Source: an uncultured Eggerthellaceae bacterium (GTDB lineage: Bacteria > Actinomycetota > Coriobacteriia > Coriobacteriales > Eggerthellaceae). Taken from it: a DNA stretch of 5,017 nt. Both the position numbers and the translations under genes were made by a program. Under the pieces are notes generated by a model that saw nothing but the letters and a program-made list of their open reading frames with translations, had not been told where the DNA came from and made no database searches. Shown here in pieces: positions 1-5,017 of this stretch; the first letter of the stretch is position 1, and every line of letters starts with the position of its first letter. The stretch is from contig CAKUDT010000126.1 in assembly GCA_934645125.1 (NCBI GenBank), positions 1 through 5,017 of the forward strand. The letters are read 5' to 3'.

Positions 1-281
1 CAAGATACCTGGTCAAGACTTTGCTCAACACTTTCTGAAAACCCTTGTGCCAGGCAAATAGCAACAAGAATTGCAATCACGGTTGCCCGTACAAGCGTTC
101 CGGCAACCGTAAGAAATCCATAATCGGTATACACGAAGCAATCGTACTGGCAGCACTGCAACCAGATTCTCAACGTTGCAAGTCCCAAAAACATAAACGA
201 GAAGCGTGATCCGTATACAGAGCAAAACTGCTTCCACGTGCTCACGCGGAGCTCCGCACAGCAGCAATTATCATGCGCCAT
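1..281 (-). CDS. N-terminal fragment of a multi-pass membrane protein, possibly a membrane-bound LuxR-family regulator (partial, runs off left edge)
   Basis: The frame starts at ATG 281-279 and stays open for 93 codons to the window edge, so the 3' end is missing. A GGAAAAG sequence lies directly upstream as a modest ribosome binding site; an in-frame TTG three codons earlier is an alternative start. The translation begins MAHDNCCCAELRVSTWKQF and has two hydrophobic stretches, at about residues 26-44 (SFMFLGLATLRIWL) and 55-78 (GFLTVAGTLVRATVIAILVA), separated by a Cys/Tyr/Asp-rich loop. The N-terminus is Cys-rich (C6, C7, C8, C20). Eggerthellaceae encode many LuxR-type regulators with an N-terminal multi-helix membrane domain and a C-terminal helix-turn-helix, and this N-terminus plus its place beside a respiratory reductase operon would fit that class. 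The helix-turn-helix is outside the window, so this is an inference; a transporter or other membrane protein is equally allowed. I am fairly sure of the coding frame, less sure of the family. Confidence 0.6.
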   Translation of the reverse strand, partial: MAHDNCCCAELRVSTWKQFCSVYGSRFSFMFLGLATLRIWLQCCQYDCFVYTDYGFLTVAGTLVRATVIAILVAICLAQGFSESVEQSLDQVS

Positions 282-403
282 CTTTTCCAAAATCGTTCGT
301 TTCCCTCTTTGTTTTTCTTTCTTGCGCTGCCGCTTCGCTCGGACCAAACACTTTGCTTGCAGAAGTCGGCTTCCCCTTCGTCGCAAGAAAACGTTTAATT
401 TTG

Positions 404-412
404 ATTCTAACA
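404..412 (-). promoter_or_regulatory. Possible extended -10 promoter for the leftmost minus-strand gene
   Basis: Read on the minus strand this site is TGTTAGAAT, which matches the extended -10 pattern TGnTAnnnT. No good -35 box lies 17 bp upstream, as is common for extended -10 promoters. Transcription would start near 397 and give a leader of about 115 nt before the ATG at 281. The call rests on motif match and position only. Confidence 0.3.
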
Positions 413-631
413 TCAAGGGCGCTCCGGAAAAAACAGTTGCGCTGCTGATTTATCCAAAGTTTTGCATTGCAACCATGCGGAAGCGATTGAACGAGCAGAC
501 ATTCAAAAGGGAAAGGCTGTGGCTTTTCGCGCAAGCACCAAAGCTACAGCTTGGTAGCTTGCGCGCCCGCCTTGGGACGAAATCGTGATTCTTCGCAAGA
601 GCACCGGATCTATCGTTGAAAGTACAGGCGC
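413..631. other. Non-coding stretch between the leftmost gene and the reductase operon terminator
   Basis: No open frame here looks like a real protein. The short frames on both strands give basic, Arg/Cys/Phe-rich translations without recognisable motifs and without convincing ribosome binding sites. The only structured element I see is the stem-loop at 528-565, listed separately. Confidence 0.5.
528..565. repeat. Strong 14-bp imperfect inverted repeat (stem-loop)
   Basis: The left arm CGCGCAAGC (528-536) followed by ACCAA (537-541) pairs with TTGGT (551-555) and GCTTGCGCG (557-565). Only A556 is bulged, and the loop is about 9 nt. A shorter alternative hairpin, AAGCTAC (541-547) with GTAGCTT (554-560), competes with it. 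Neither strand has a U-run after the stem (plus: CCCGCC; minus: AAAAGCC), so it is not a standard intrinsic terminator. It could be an RNA-processing or stability element, a protein-binding palindrome, or a copy of a dispersed repeat. Confidence 0.6.
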
Positions 632-667
632 GAAAACGCAAAACGACCCCGCAAGAAGGCGGGGTCG
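632..667 (-). terminator. Rho-independent terminator of the reductase operon
   Basis: On the minus strand a perfect 9-bp GC-rich stem, CGACCCCGC (667-659) with GCGGGGTCG (652-644), closes a 6-nt loop and is followed by TTTT, GCG and TTTT (643-633). It lies about 92 nt past the stop codon of the cytochrome gene. The plus-strand exit has no T-run, so it acts for minus-strand transcripts. Between the stop codon and this terminator there is a weaker nested hairpin with outer arms GCGGATG (699-705) and CATCCGC (735-741) and inner arms TGCGC (708-712) and GCGCA (722-726). Confidence 0.9.
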
Positions 668-758
668 CAAAAGAGAGGCACCTGTTGTCAAGCACGCGGC
701 GGATGCATGCGCAAACATCGCGCGCAGCGTATATCATCCGCAGGGCGCGCCTGAATGC

Positions 759-1451
759 TTATTTATTCACCGTGGGGATAACGCCTTTCTCCTGAGCAGA
801 TGCCATATCAAGCCAGCCATCGGGCACCGGTGCAGACGCATGGCATTCCGTGCACACGTTCACCGATTGAGAATGGCCCTTGTGGCACATTCCGCAATCA
901 ACTTCGCCGTGGCGCATCAAATGCGGATTGTACGTGCCCAAATACTCCGTTTTCGCAATCAGACTCTCTCGATCGGGCGTATCGGCATGGCACGTATCGT
1001 TTTGACAGAACTCGGTCTTCGCAACGCCACGCGCCTCGGTCAAATCAGACAAAGAGCGTGCCTCAATAAGGGCATCGCCGTTGGCATTCGTGCCCGTGAT
1101 GCAGTAATCCCCGGAAAGCCACGCCATGCCTTCGCCCACCTGTTCGCTTAACGTGGGCACATGGCAGCCCATGCAGGTCGTTCCCGCCAGATTTGCATGT
1201 TGATATGCAAGCATAGAGCTTGCCTCGGTTGCATCAAGCTTGTTGCCTTGAAAATCCTGACTGCCATCGTATGTTTTGCCGTAAGCATCCATAGGAGTGT
1301 GGCAGATGGCACTACAGAAGCTAGGCTGCTCATGCCATACCCAAAAACCGGCGCCGGCAACCACAAGAACCGCCGCAACAATGCCAATAACTATAGGAGC
1401 TTTGCGCTTGTTCTTTGTTTTAGGAGAAGCGTTTTGAATCTCTTCGCTCAT
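759..1451 (-). CDS. Membrane-anchored multihaem cytochrome c (NapC/NrfH-like role), electron donor to the adjacent flavoprotein
   Basis: This is a 230-residue protein with a basic cytoplasmic N-terminus (KTKNKRK, 11-17), one transmembrane anchor (about 19-38) and an exported haem domain. Three canonical haem c sites are visible: CMGCH (93-97), CGMCH (186-190) and CTECH (200-204). Two atypical ones are CSAICH (46-51, CX3CH, followed by TPM with M54 as a possible ligand) and CQNDTCH (149-155, CX4CH). It could therefore carry three to five haems. H85, H177, H181 and H193 are candidate distal ligands. Small membrane cytochromes of this kind oxidise menaquinol and feed a periplasmic or cell-surface reductase. 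In Eggerthella lenta the Cgr1/Cgr2 pair has the same cytochrome-plus-flavoprotein logic; whether this is an orthologue is not shown. The ATG is preceded by AAGGAGG, which overlaps the stop codon of the flavoprotein gene 12 nt upstream, so the two genes are co-transcribed and possibly translationally coupled. The specific partner is inferred from this linkage. Confidence 0.92.
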   Translation of the reverse strand: MSEEIQNASPKTKNKRKAPIVIGIVAAVLVVAGAGFWVWHEQPSFCSAICHTPMDAYGKTYDGSQDFQGNKLDATEASSMLAYQHANLAGTTCMGCHVPTLSEQVGEGMAWLSGDYCITGTNANGDALIEARSLSDLTEARGVAKTEFCQNDTCHADTPDRESLIAKTEYLGTYNPHLMRHGEVDCGMCHKGHSQSVNVCTECHASAPVPDGWLDMASAQEKGVIPTVNK

Positions 1452-1463
1452 GCTGTTTCCTCC

Positions 1464-3023
1464 TTAAGCTTTCGCCGCCGCTGCCGCCGCGTTGGCGCCA
1501 GCAAACCGTCCCGACGTGTAAGCAAAATTCAAACCACAGCCGCCTGCTGGATAATCGTCGTAGATGAAAGACCCGCAAGCAACTTCGCCTGCTGCATAGT
1601 AATTGGGAATGGGATTACCCTTCGTGTCAAGCACGCGGAAGTCGGTATCAACTTTGTAACCACCGAAGCTTCCGTGCGTGCAAACTCCCATGGTAAGCAC
1701 ATAGAAGGGGCCTTCCGTTAGCGGAACCAGCAGAGATTCCTTCTTGTTGAACTGGGTGTCTTTACCTGCAGCAGCCATTTCGTTGTATTGGTCAAGCTGT
1801 TCTTGCGCGGCCGTGCCGTTGATGCCCAGCGCATCGGCGGCTTCCTTAACGGTTTCGCCTTTCTTGAAGATACCTTGCTTCATGCCCAGATCAAACTGCG
1901 CTTTCAGCGTATCGTTTAATGCATCCACCATTTTTTGATCATACACGGCATAGAAATGCTGATCTTTGAAGTTCGCAACTTGATAGTAGATGTCGTGGGT
2001 TTGGCCGCCTTCGTTGTTGAAGCGCACGCCATCAGAATTGATCCACATTGCCTTATTGCTAATAAGCTTACTTTGACCTGCAGCAACAGAGCAATATAGA
2101 ATGCCGTTCGTGCCACCGTGGCCAATGTAGTCGGCCCCAATGTCCAAGCCCATCTGAAGCCCTTCGCCGGTGCAACCAAGACCAACTTCGGTATAAACAC
2201 CGGAATAGTTTGGCATGTACTGATCGATCATGGCCGAATTGCGGCAGAAACCGCCCGACGCCATAACGGTCTTCTTCGCTTTGTATGCAACATACGTTTC
2301 GGCATCGTGGCGTGCTAATACGCCTTTAACCGCTCCGTCCTCTACGATAAGACTTTGCGCGGCCATTTCGAAGTCGTAGCGTGCACCTGCTTTTTGCGCC
2401 TGCTCGTACATTGCGGTAAGAGCGACATTGGCATTCGGGTTGATGTTATGCCCGCGCGCCACCGTATCGGTACCTTTCACAGAGACTGCGTCTTTGAACG
2501 GGATGCCCAGCTCAACGTTCATCCAATCAATGGTTTTGCCGTATTCCTCGGCGCAAAAACGCTGCATGGCATCATCCATTTTGTCGCCACCGCGCGTCAG
2601 GAAGTACTCATACAAACCTTGCGGATCATCCTCGATACCCGCTTTTTTCTGCAGCTGCGTTCCCGCTCCGTACAACGTGCCAATAGCAAGCGAGCTTGAA
2701 CCGCCCGAAAGCCATGCCATTTTCTCTATCACAATAGTGTTTGCACCCGCCTGCGCCGCCTTCGTGGCTGCCGTGGTACCCGCCGCGCCGCTACCTACGA
2801 TAAGCACATCGCATTCAACGGTCTTGCTGGCTTTTGCAATCGCCTCGCTGCCGCTGATGGTCTTTGGCGCGCAACCAGCGACGCCCGCAAGCGAGGCAGC
2901 AGCAAATGCCCCTGCCGCCAGCTTCACAAAGTCGCGCCGCGAAAGTGCAGATTTCCGAGCTGTGCCTTGCACTGCGGCTACATGCGCATCGTGCATTGTG
3001 CCTTGAGTTGTGTTCTCGCCCAT
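1464..3023 (-). CDS. Tat-exported FAD-binding reductase, lipoprotein, fumarate reductase/flavocytochrome c flavoprotein superfamily, substrate unknown
   Basis: This is a 519-residue protein. I chose ATG 3023 because AAAGGGGAAGG sits just upstream and it puts the twin-arginine signal SRRDFVK at 28-34. An in-frame ATG at 3143 would add 40 charged residues and has no visible support. The signal ends in the lipobox VAGC (48-51), predicting a lipid-anchored protein on the outer membrane face. The FAD-binding Rossmann start DVLIVGSGAAG is at 72-82, with E100 at the ribose position (VIEK). A second FAD region, NYYAAGEV followed by GRFAG, is at 474-509. The middle carries GHGGT (301-305), GVRFNNE (332-338) and THGSFGG (449-455), family landmarks around the substrate pocket. 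Compared by eye with flavocytochrome c3 fumarate reductase, the catalytic Arg after RFxNE is T342 (with H343 next to it), and the HGxNRLGG segment is replaced by DDYPAGGCGLN (489-499). A fumarate role is thus unlikely; a ketosteroid dehydrogenase-like or other enone/acrylate reductase pocket is possible. No haem motif is present, so electrons must come from a partner, most likely the cytochrome encoded downstream. Confidence 0.93.
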   Translation of the reverse strand: MGENTTQGTMHDAHVAAVQGTARKSALSRRDFVKLAAGAFAAASLAGVAGCAPKTISGSEAIAKASKTVECDVLIVGSGAAGTTAATKAAQAGANTIVIEKMAWLSGGSSSLAIGTLYGAGTQLQKKAGIEDDPQGLYEYFLTRGGDKMDDAMQRFCAEEYGKTIDWMNVELGIPFKDAVSVKGTDTVARGHNINPNANVALTAMYEQAQKAGARYDFEMAAQSLIVEDGAVKGVLARHDAETYVAYKAKKTVMASGGFCRNSAMIDQYMPNYSGVYTEVGLGCTGEGLQMGLDIGADYIGHGGTNGILYCSVAAGQSKLISNKAMWINSDGVRFNNEGGQTHDIYYQVANFKDQHFYAVYDQKMVDALNDTLKAQFDLGMKQGIFKKGETVKEAADALGINGTAAQEQLDQYNEMAAAGKDTQFNKKESLLVPLTEGPFYVLTMGVCTHGSFGGYKVDTDFRVLDTKGNPIPNYYAAGEVACGSFIYDDYPAGGCGLNFAYTSGRFAGANAAAAAAKA

Positions 3024-3070
3024 CAACCTTCCCCTTTCTCTTTTCTCTCTTCGCTCTCTTGCTTCTCGCG
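3024..3070 (-). promoter_or_regulatory. Purine-rich leader with ribosome binding site of the flavoprotein gene
   Basis: The plus strand is almost pure C/T here, so the transcript leader just before the start codon is nearly all A/G (repeated AGAG and GAAG, ending GAGAAAGGGGAAGGTTG before the ATG). It contains several partial Shine-Dalgarno matches, the best being AAAGGGG, and should be unstructured, which would favour ribosome loading. Confidence 0.55.
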
Positions 3071-3170
3071 TCGATCTGCCTTTTACCGCCGCAAGCCACA
3101 AAGCCGCAGCGTTATCGTCATGTGGTCGCAAGCCCGTTCGCAAGCAACATTAGGCGGCAACGCATCTACA

Positions 3171-3206
3171 TACGTAGCATAACCACACTACGCTACGTAA
3201 CCACAC
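3171..3206. repeat. 18-bp imperfect tandem repeat with embedded inverted repeat, candidate operator
   Basis: Two adjacent 18-mers, TACGTAGCATAACCACAC (3171-3188) and TACGCTACGTAACCACAC (3189-3206), agree at 14 of 18 positions and share TACG and AACCACAC exactly. Within them TACGTAGC (3171-3178) and GCTACGTA (3192-3199) are a perfect 8-bp inverted repeat with a 13-bp spacer. The element lies 148-183 bp upstream of the flavoprotein start codon. Direct repeats about 18 bp apart together with an inverted repeat suggest a transcription factor site. No convincing -35/-10 pair could be assigned next to it. Confidence 0.5.
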
Positions 3207-3263
3207 GATGGCAGACGAATCACCATCACGAAGATTTTGGGTTTTCGCATAATGCATCGCAAG

Positions 3264-3309
3264 ACCCATAGTGGGTAAAACAATTTTGAAAAGGGGACCC
3301 AAAATGGGT
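3264..3309. promoter_or_regulatory. Pair of ACCCA-N3-TGGGT palindromes spaced 33 bp, candidate operators
   Basis: ACCCATAGTGGGT (3264-3276) and ACCCAAAATGGGT (3297-3309) have identical 5-bp arms and 3-bp spacers. Their centres are 3270 and 3303, about three helical turns apart, so bound dimers would face the same side of the DNA. A half site, ATTTTGGGT (3234-3242), is centred 34 bp from the first, and an extra GGGT abuts the second palindrome on its right. They lie in the divergent region between the reductase operon and the PGPGW gene and could control either. The binding protein is unknown. Confidence 0.5.
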
Positions 3310-3745
3310 GGGTTGCATCTAAATTACCAGTTCAACAGCTCAGCAATTTTTTGTAGGTCGTTTTATACGGCTTACCCGCATGGCTTGCCCGCGCCCTGCT
3401 AACAGCATACCAGCATCAAGCTTACAGAAGGGCAACAGCGTGAAAACGAAACATGACAGCTGGAAAACTGTTTATTGCATAAAAACGATTCTGCCCTTCC
3501 TTCGCCTTCCGCATACAGTATAAAAGGAACAGCATATAAGCACGAGGCATGCGAAAACAATTGCGCGAAGACATAAAACGTGGCAACATGCGCTGATGCA
3601 AATATGCGAAGGCAGTCGCAACGACACGTGAAGACGCAAGAACGCGCAAACGTGCAAATAAGCAAGCACGCGGCATCAAGCATATATGGGTGCAAACGAA
3701 TGCGCAGCAAATACATGAACGCCATATTGAAAAGAGGAATCGATT
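3310..3745. other. Long non-coding upstream region of the PGPGW-type gene
   Basis: I find no convincing gene here. From about 3540 the plus strand is rich in A, G and C and poor in T, with many GCAA, GCGAA and GAAGAC words (for example CGAAGACATAAAACG and TGAAGACGCAAGAACG). This keeps several frames open and produces Cys-rich minus-strand translations that look artificial. Weak -10-like boxes, TATAAA (3519-3524) and TATAAG (3535-3540), could start the plus-strand transcript but have no good -35 partners. If so, the leader would be about 200 nt. Confidence 0.4.
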
Positions 3746-4177
3746 ATGACGTGCTACGGCATGAACACGAACTCCGGCAAGCACCGTTGGCAAAAACCAT
3801 CCAGCCCCGCCGACAGCAAAACGCCTTTCGATTGCAACGGCACAAACAAGGCGCGCAACAACGCGCATTCGCGGGCAAGCTCCTGCACCTACGAAAAGGC
3901 GACGTTTACAAACGCCAGCGCAAGCAAAGCAACGGGCTCGAACGCCAGCACGGGCGCACACACAACCTACACAACATACCCGTTCAACAGCGCATATAAC
4001 CAAAAAAGCAAGGTTTTTTCGCCTCTTACATCGATTGCTAAGATTGCAGGCGGCGCATTATTGGCGCTCATCGGCGTGCCGATGCTAATCCTTCCGGGAC
4101 CGGGCCTTCTTTTCATTGGCGGCGGCGCGGCACTGGCATTTTCTGGATTTGCGGACTTGAAAAGGGCTTTTGTGTAA
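3746..4177 (+). CDS. Small PGPGW-type membrane protein with long polar N-terminal tail, function unknown
   Basis: This is a 143-residue protein. The start is supported by AAAGAGGA (3731-3738) seven bases before the ATG. Residues 1-90 are polar and low in complexity, rich in Asn, Ser, Thr, Ala and Lys, with four Cys (C3, C30, C47 and the region around them) and no recognisable domain. Residues 97-134 form a hydrophobic hairpin: helix about 97-115, the turn LPGPG at 116-120, then a Gly/Ala/Leu-rich helix to about 134, ending in DLKRAFV. The two-helix LPGPG hairpin matches the putative transmembrane PGPGW family (Pfam PF09656), whose biochemical role is not established; here the residue after PGPG is Leu rather than Trp. 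The usual members are mostly the membrane hairpin, so the 90-residue polar extension is unusual. It is transcribed away from the reductase operon, and no clear terminator follows. Confidence 0.78.
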   Translation: MTCYGMNTNSGKHRWQKPSSPADSKTPFDCNGTNKARNNAHSRASSCTYEKATFTNASASKATGSNASTGAHTTYTTYPFNSAYNQKSKVFSPLTSIAKIAGGALLALIGVPMLILPGPGLLFIGGGAALAFSGFADLKRAFV

Positions 4178-4324
4178 ACGCTGCCATTTCTCCACCACAA
4201 ATAAACGCACCGGATTTCCACCTTTGCAAGCCAAAAAATGCGCGTGAAAAAACGATTCCTTACCGCATGTCACTAATTTATTATCTTATACGAGAATAAA
4301 TAGGCGAATACACCGCTCATAGTA

Positions 4325-4330
4325 TATAAT
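4325..4330 (+). promoter_or_regulatory. Candidate -10 box (TATAAT) of the secreted surface protein gene
   Basis: A perfect TATAAT lies 82 bp before the GTG start in an AT-rich stretch (4271-4330). No good -35 hexamer is visible at 16-18 bp. Transcription from here would start near 4337 and give a leader of about 75 nt. Confidence 0.55.
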
Positions 4331-4336
4331 GGCTTA

Positions 4337-4374
4337 AACCGGTCTGTATAAAAATCGGTTGGCACGAACACCGA
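4337..4374 (+). other. Leader with two mutually exclusive short stems
   Basis: AACCG (4337-4341) can pair with CGGTT (4356-4360), while the overlapping TCGGT (4355-4359) can pair instead with ACCGA (4370-4374). The middle segment cannot do both. No T-run follows, so this is not a complete attenuator. The stems are only 5 bp and may be coincidence. Confidence 0.25.
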
Positions 4375-4397
4375 CCCATGCAGAATCGTAAACGATC

Positions 4398-4406
4398 AAA
4401 AGGAGG
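4398..4406 (+). promoter_or_regulatory. Strong ribosome binding site that sets a GTG start
   Basis: AAAAGGAGG is a full Shine-Dalgarno match five bases before GTG at 4412. It fixes the start of the surface protein gene, which has no ATG near its 5' end. Confidence 0.85.
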
Positions 4407-4411
4407 AATCT

Positions 4412-5017
4412 GTGCGAAAGAATAGTTTCCGCAGCGCCCGGAAGAAGATCATTGGCGCTCTTTGCTCGGTTGCTTTGGTAGCCGGCCTTTGCCCCGCAGT
4501 GGCGCTGGCTGACGAAGGCAGCAAATACACCGCATCCATCCAGACGGAGAAGACCTGGGCCGTAGATGGCACCACGTTCGACGTTGTTCTGGCATCGGGA
4601 GCCAAGGACGCTTCCACCACGCTTTCTTGCGGCCAGTACACCATTAGCTACAACTCTGACATCGTGAGCATCGATGAGGACAGCATTACCGCCGATGCCG
4701 CTGTTACCAACTTGGACAAAGCCGTTGTTACCCCTGGTAAGGCAATGGTTTCCTTCTTTGGCAACACCCTTACCCAGTCCAACATCGCAACTTTGACGTT
4801 CAAGGCGAAGGCAACGGGCAACCCCGAAATCAAGATCACCGAAGCCGTTGCTGGCGCTTCCGAGAACCTTGACGACCAGAGCGTTGAATTCAGCACCGAC
4901 AACCTGAACGTTACCGTTGTCAAGCGCTTCTCCGATGTGTACAAGTCTTCCAGCTACTATGACATCATCTACCAGGCAGTTTCCATGGGCCTTATCGGTG
5001 GCTACAGCGATGGCACC
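4412..5017 (+). CDS. Secreted cell-surface protein with cohesin-like domain and start of an SLH-like repeat (partial, runs off right edge)
   Basis: The frame starts with GTG 4412 and stays open for 202 codons to the window end. A Sec signal peptide is clear: basic n-region (RKNSFRSARKK, 2-12), hydrophobic core (13-29) and cleavage after A33 (VALA before DEGS). Residues about 40-170 form a beta-rich domain with the hallmarks of the cohesin/CBM-like fold: AVDGTTFDVVL (50-60), YTISYNSDIVSID (76-88), MVSFFGN (112-118) and IATLTFKAKATG (125-136). From F173 the sequence FSDVYKSSSYYDIIYQAV, then MGLIGGYSDGT, matches the start of an S-layer homology repeat, so the missing part probably continues it. 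Such repeats hold proteins on the cell wall; the cohesin-like domain suggests a binding or scaffold role, with unknown partner. Codons favour AAC, AAG, GTT and C-ending forms, which hints at high expression. Adhesin or S-layer-like protein are the main alternatives. Confidence 0.9.
   Translation, partial: MRKNSFRSARKKIIGALCSVALVAGLCPAVALADEGSKYTASIQTEKTWAVDGTTFDVVLASGAKDASTTLSCGQYTISYNSDIVSIDEDSITADAAVTNLDKAVVTPGKAMVSFFGNTLTQSNIATLTFKAKATGNPEIKITEAVAGASENLDDQSVEFSTDNLNVTVVKRFSDVYKSSSYYDIIYQAVSMGLIGGYSDGT

Noticed and set aside
238..588. Overlapping open frames in 206-588 on both strands
   Set aside because: Basic, Arg/Phe/Leu-rich translations with no motif; they overlap the 5' end and probable promoter of the leftmost gene.
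585..1151. Plus-strand 188-codon open frame antisense to the cytochrome
   Set aside because: It crosses the operon terminator and is a shadow of the cytochrome coding frame.
3024..3143. Longer flavoprotein starting at ATG 3143
   Set aside because: The added 40 residues are highly charged, would displace the Tat signal far from the N-terminus, and the ATG at 3023 has the better ribosome binding site.
3171..3309. Repeats considered as a CRISPR array or insertion sequence ends
   Set aside because: Only two copies of each motif, no equal-length spacers, no transposase and no target duplication.
3580..3999. Plus-strand 139-codon open frame overlapping the start of the PGPGW gene in another frame
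   Set aside because: The Arg/Gln/His-rich translation has no domain, its ATG lacks a ribosome binding site, and T depletion alone explains the absence of stop codons.
3422..4003. Minus-strand 193-codon open frame with a Cys- and Arg-rich translation, overlapping the PGPGW gene
   Set aside because: It is the antisense of T-poor, Asn/Ser/Thr-rich sequence, has no recognisable motif or good ribosome binding site, and conflicts with a better supported plus-strand gene.

Overview
The window looks like a piece of an actinobacterial chromosome from the class Coriobacteriia, most likely an Eggerthellaceae relative (Slackia, Cryptobacterium, Eggerthella type). The pointers are a separate Tat-exported FAD reductase paired with a small membrane-anchored multihaem cytochrome c, a PGPGW-type membrane protein, and a secreted protein ending in an SLH-like repeat. 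The genus is an inference. Base composition looks balanced by eye and was not computed.

Layout. Positions 1-281 (minus) hold the N-terminal part of a membrane protein that runs off the left edge; it may be a membrane-bound LuxR-type regulator, but the diagnostic C-terminal part is outside the window. Positions 282-758 are non-coding and carry a possible promoter for that gene, a strong stem-loop (528-565) and a clear intrinsic terminator (632-667, minus). Positions 759-3023 (minus) are a two-gene operon: a FAD-binding, Tat-dependent lipoprotein of the fumarate reductase/flavocytochrome c flavoprotein superfamily (1464-3023), then 12 nt later a membrane-anchored cytochrome c with up to five haem attachment motifs (759-1451).

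Positions 3024-3745 are a long divergent intergenic region with a purine-rich leader, an 18-bp tandem repeat containing an 8-bp inverted repeat, and two ACCCA-N3-TGGGT palindromes spaced 33 bp centre to centre. Positions 3746-4177 (plus) encode a 143-residue PGPGW-type membrane protein with a long polar N-terminal tail. Positions 4178-4411 contain a TATAAT box and a leader with competing short stems. Positions 4412-5017 (plus) are the start of a secreted surface protein (signal peptide, cohesin-like domain, beginning of an SLH-like repeat) that starts with GTG and runs off the right edge.

How it fits together. The reductase operon is best read as an extracytoplasmic anaerobic respiratory module: menaquinol electrons pass to the membrane cytochrome, then to the exported FAD lipoprotein, then to an unknown acceptor. 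By eye, three of four fumarate-binding positions known from Shewanella flavocytochrome c3 are not conserved, so the acceptor is probably not fumarate. The palindromes and repeats upstream look like regulator sites, and the membrane protein beyond the terminator may be the linked regulator.
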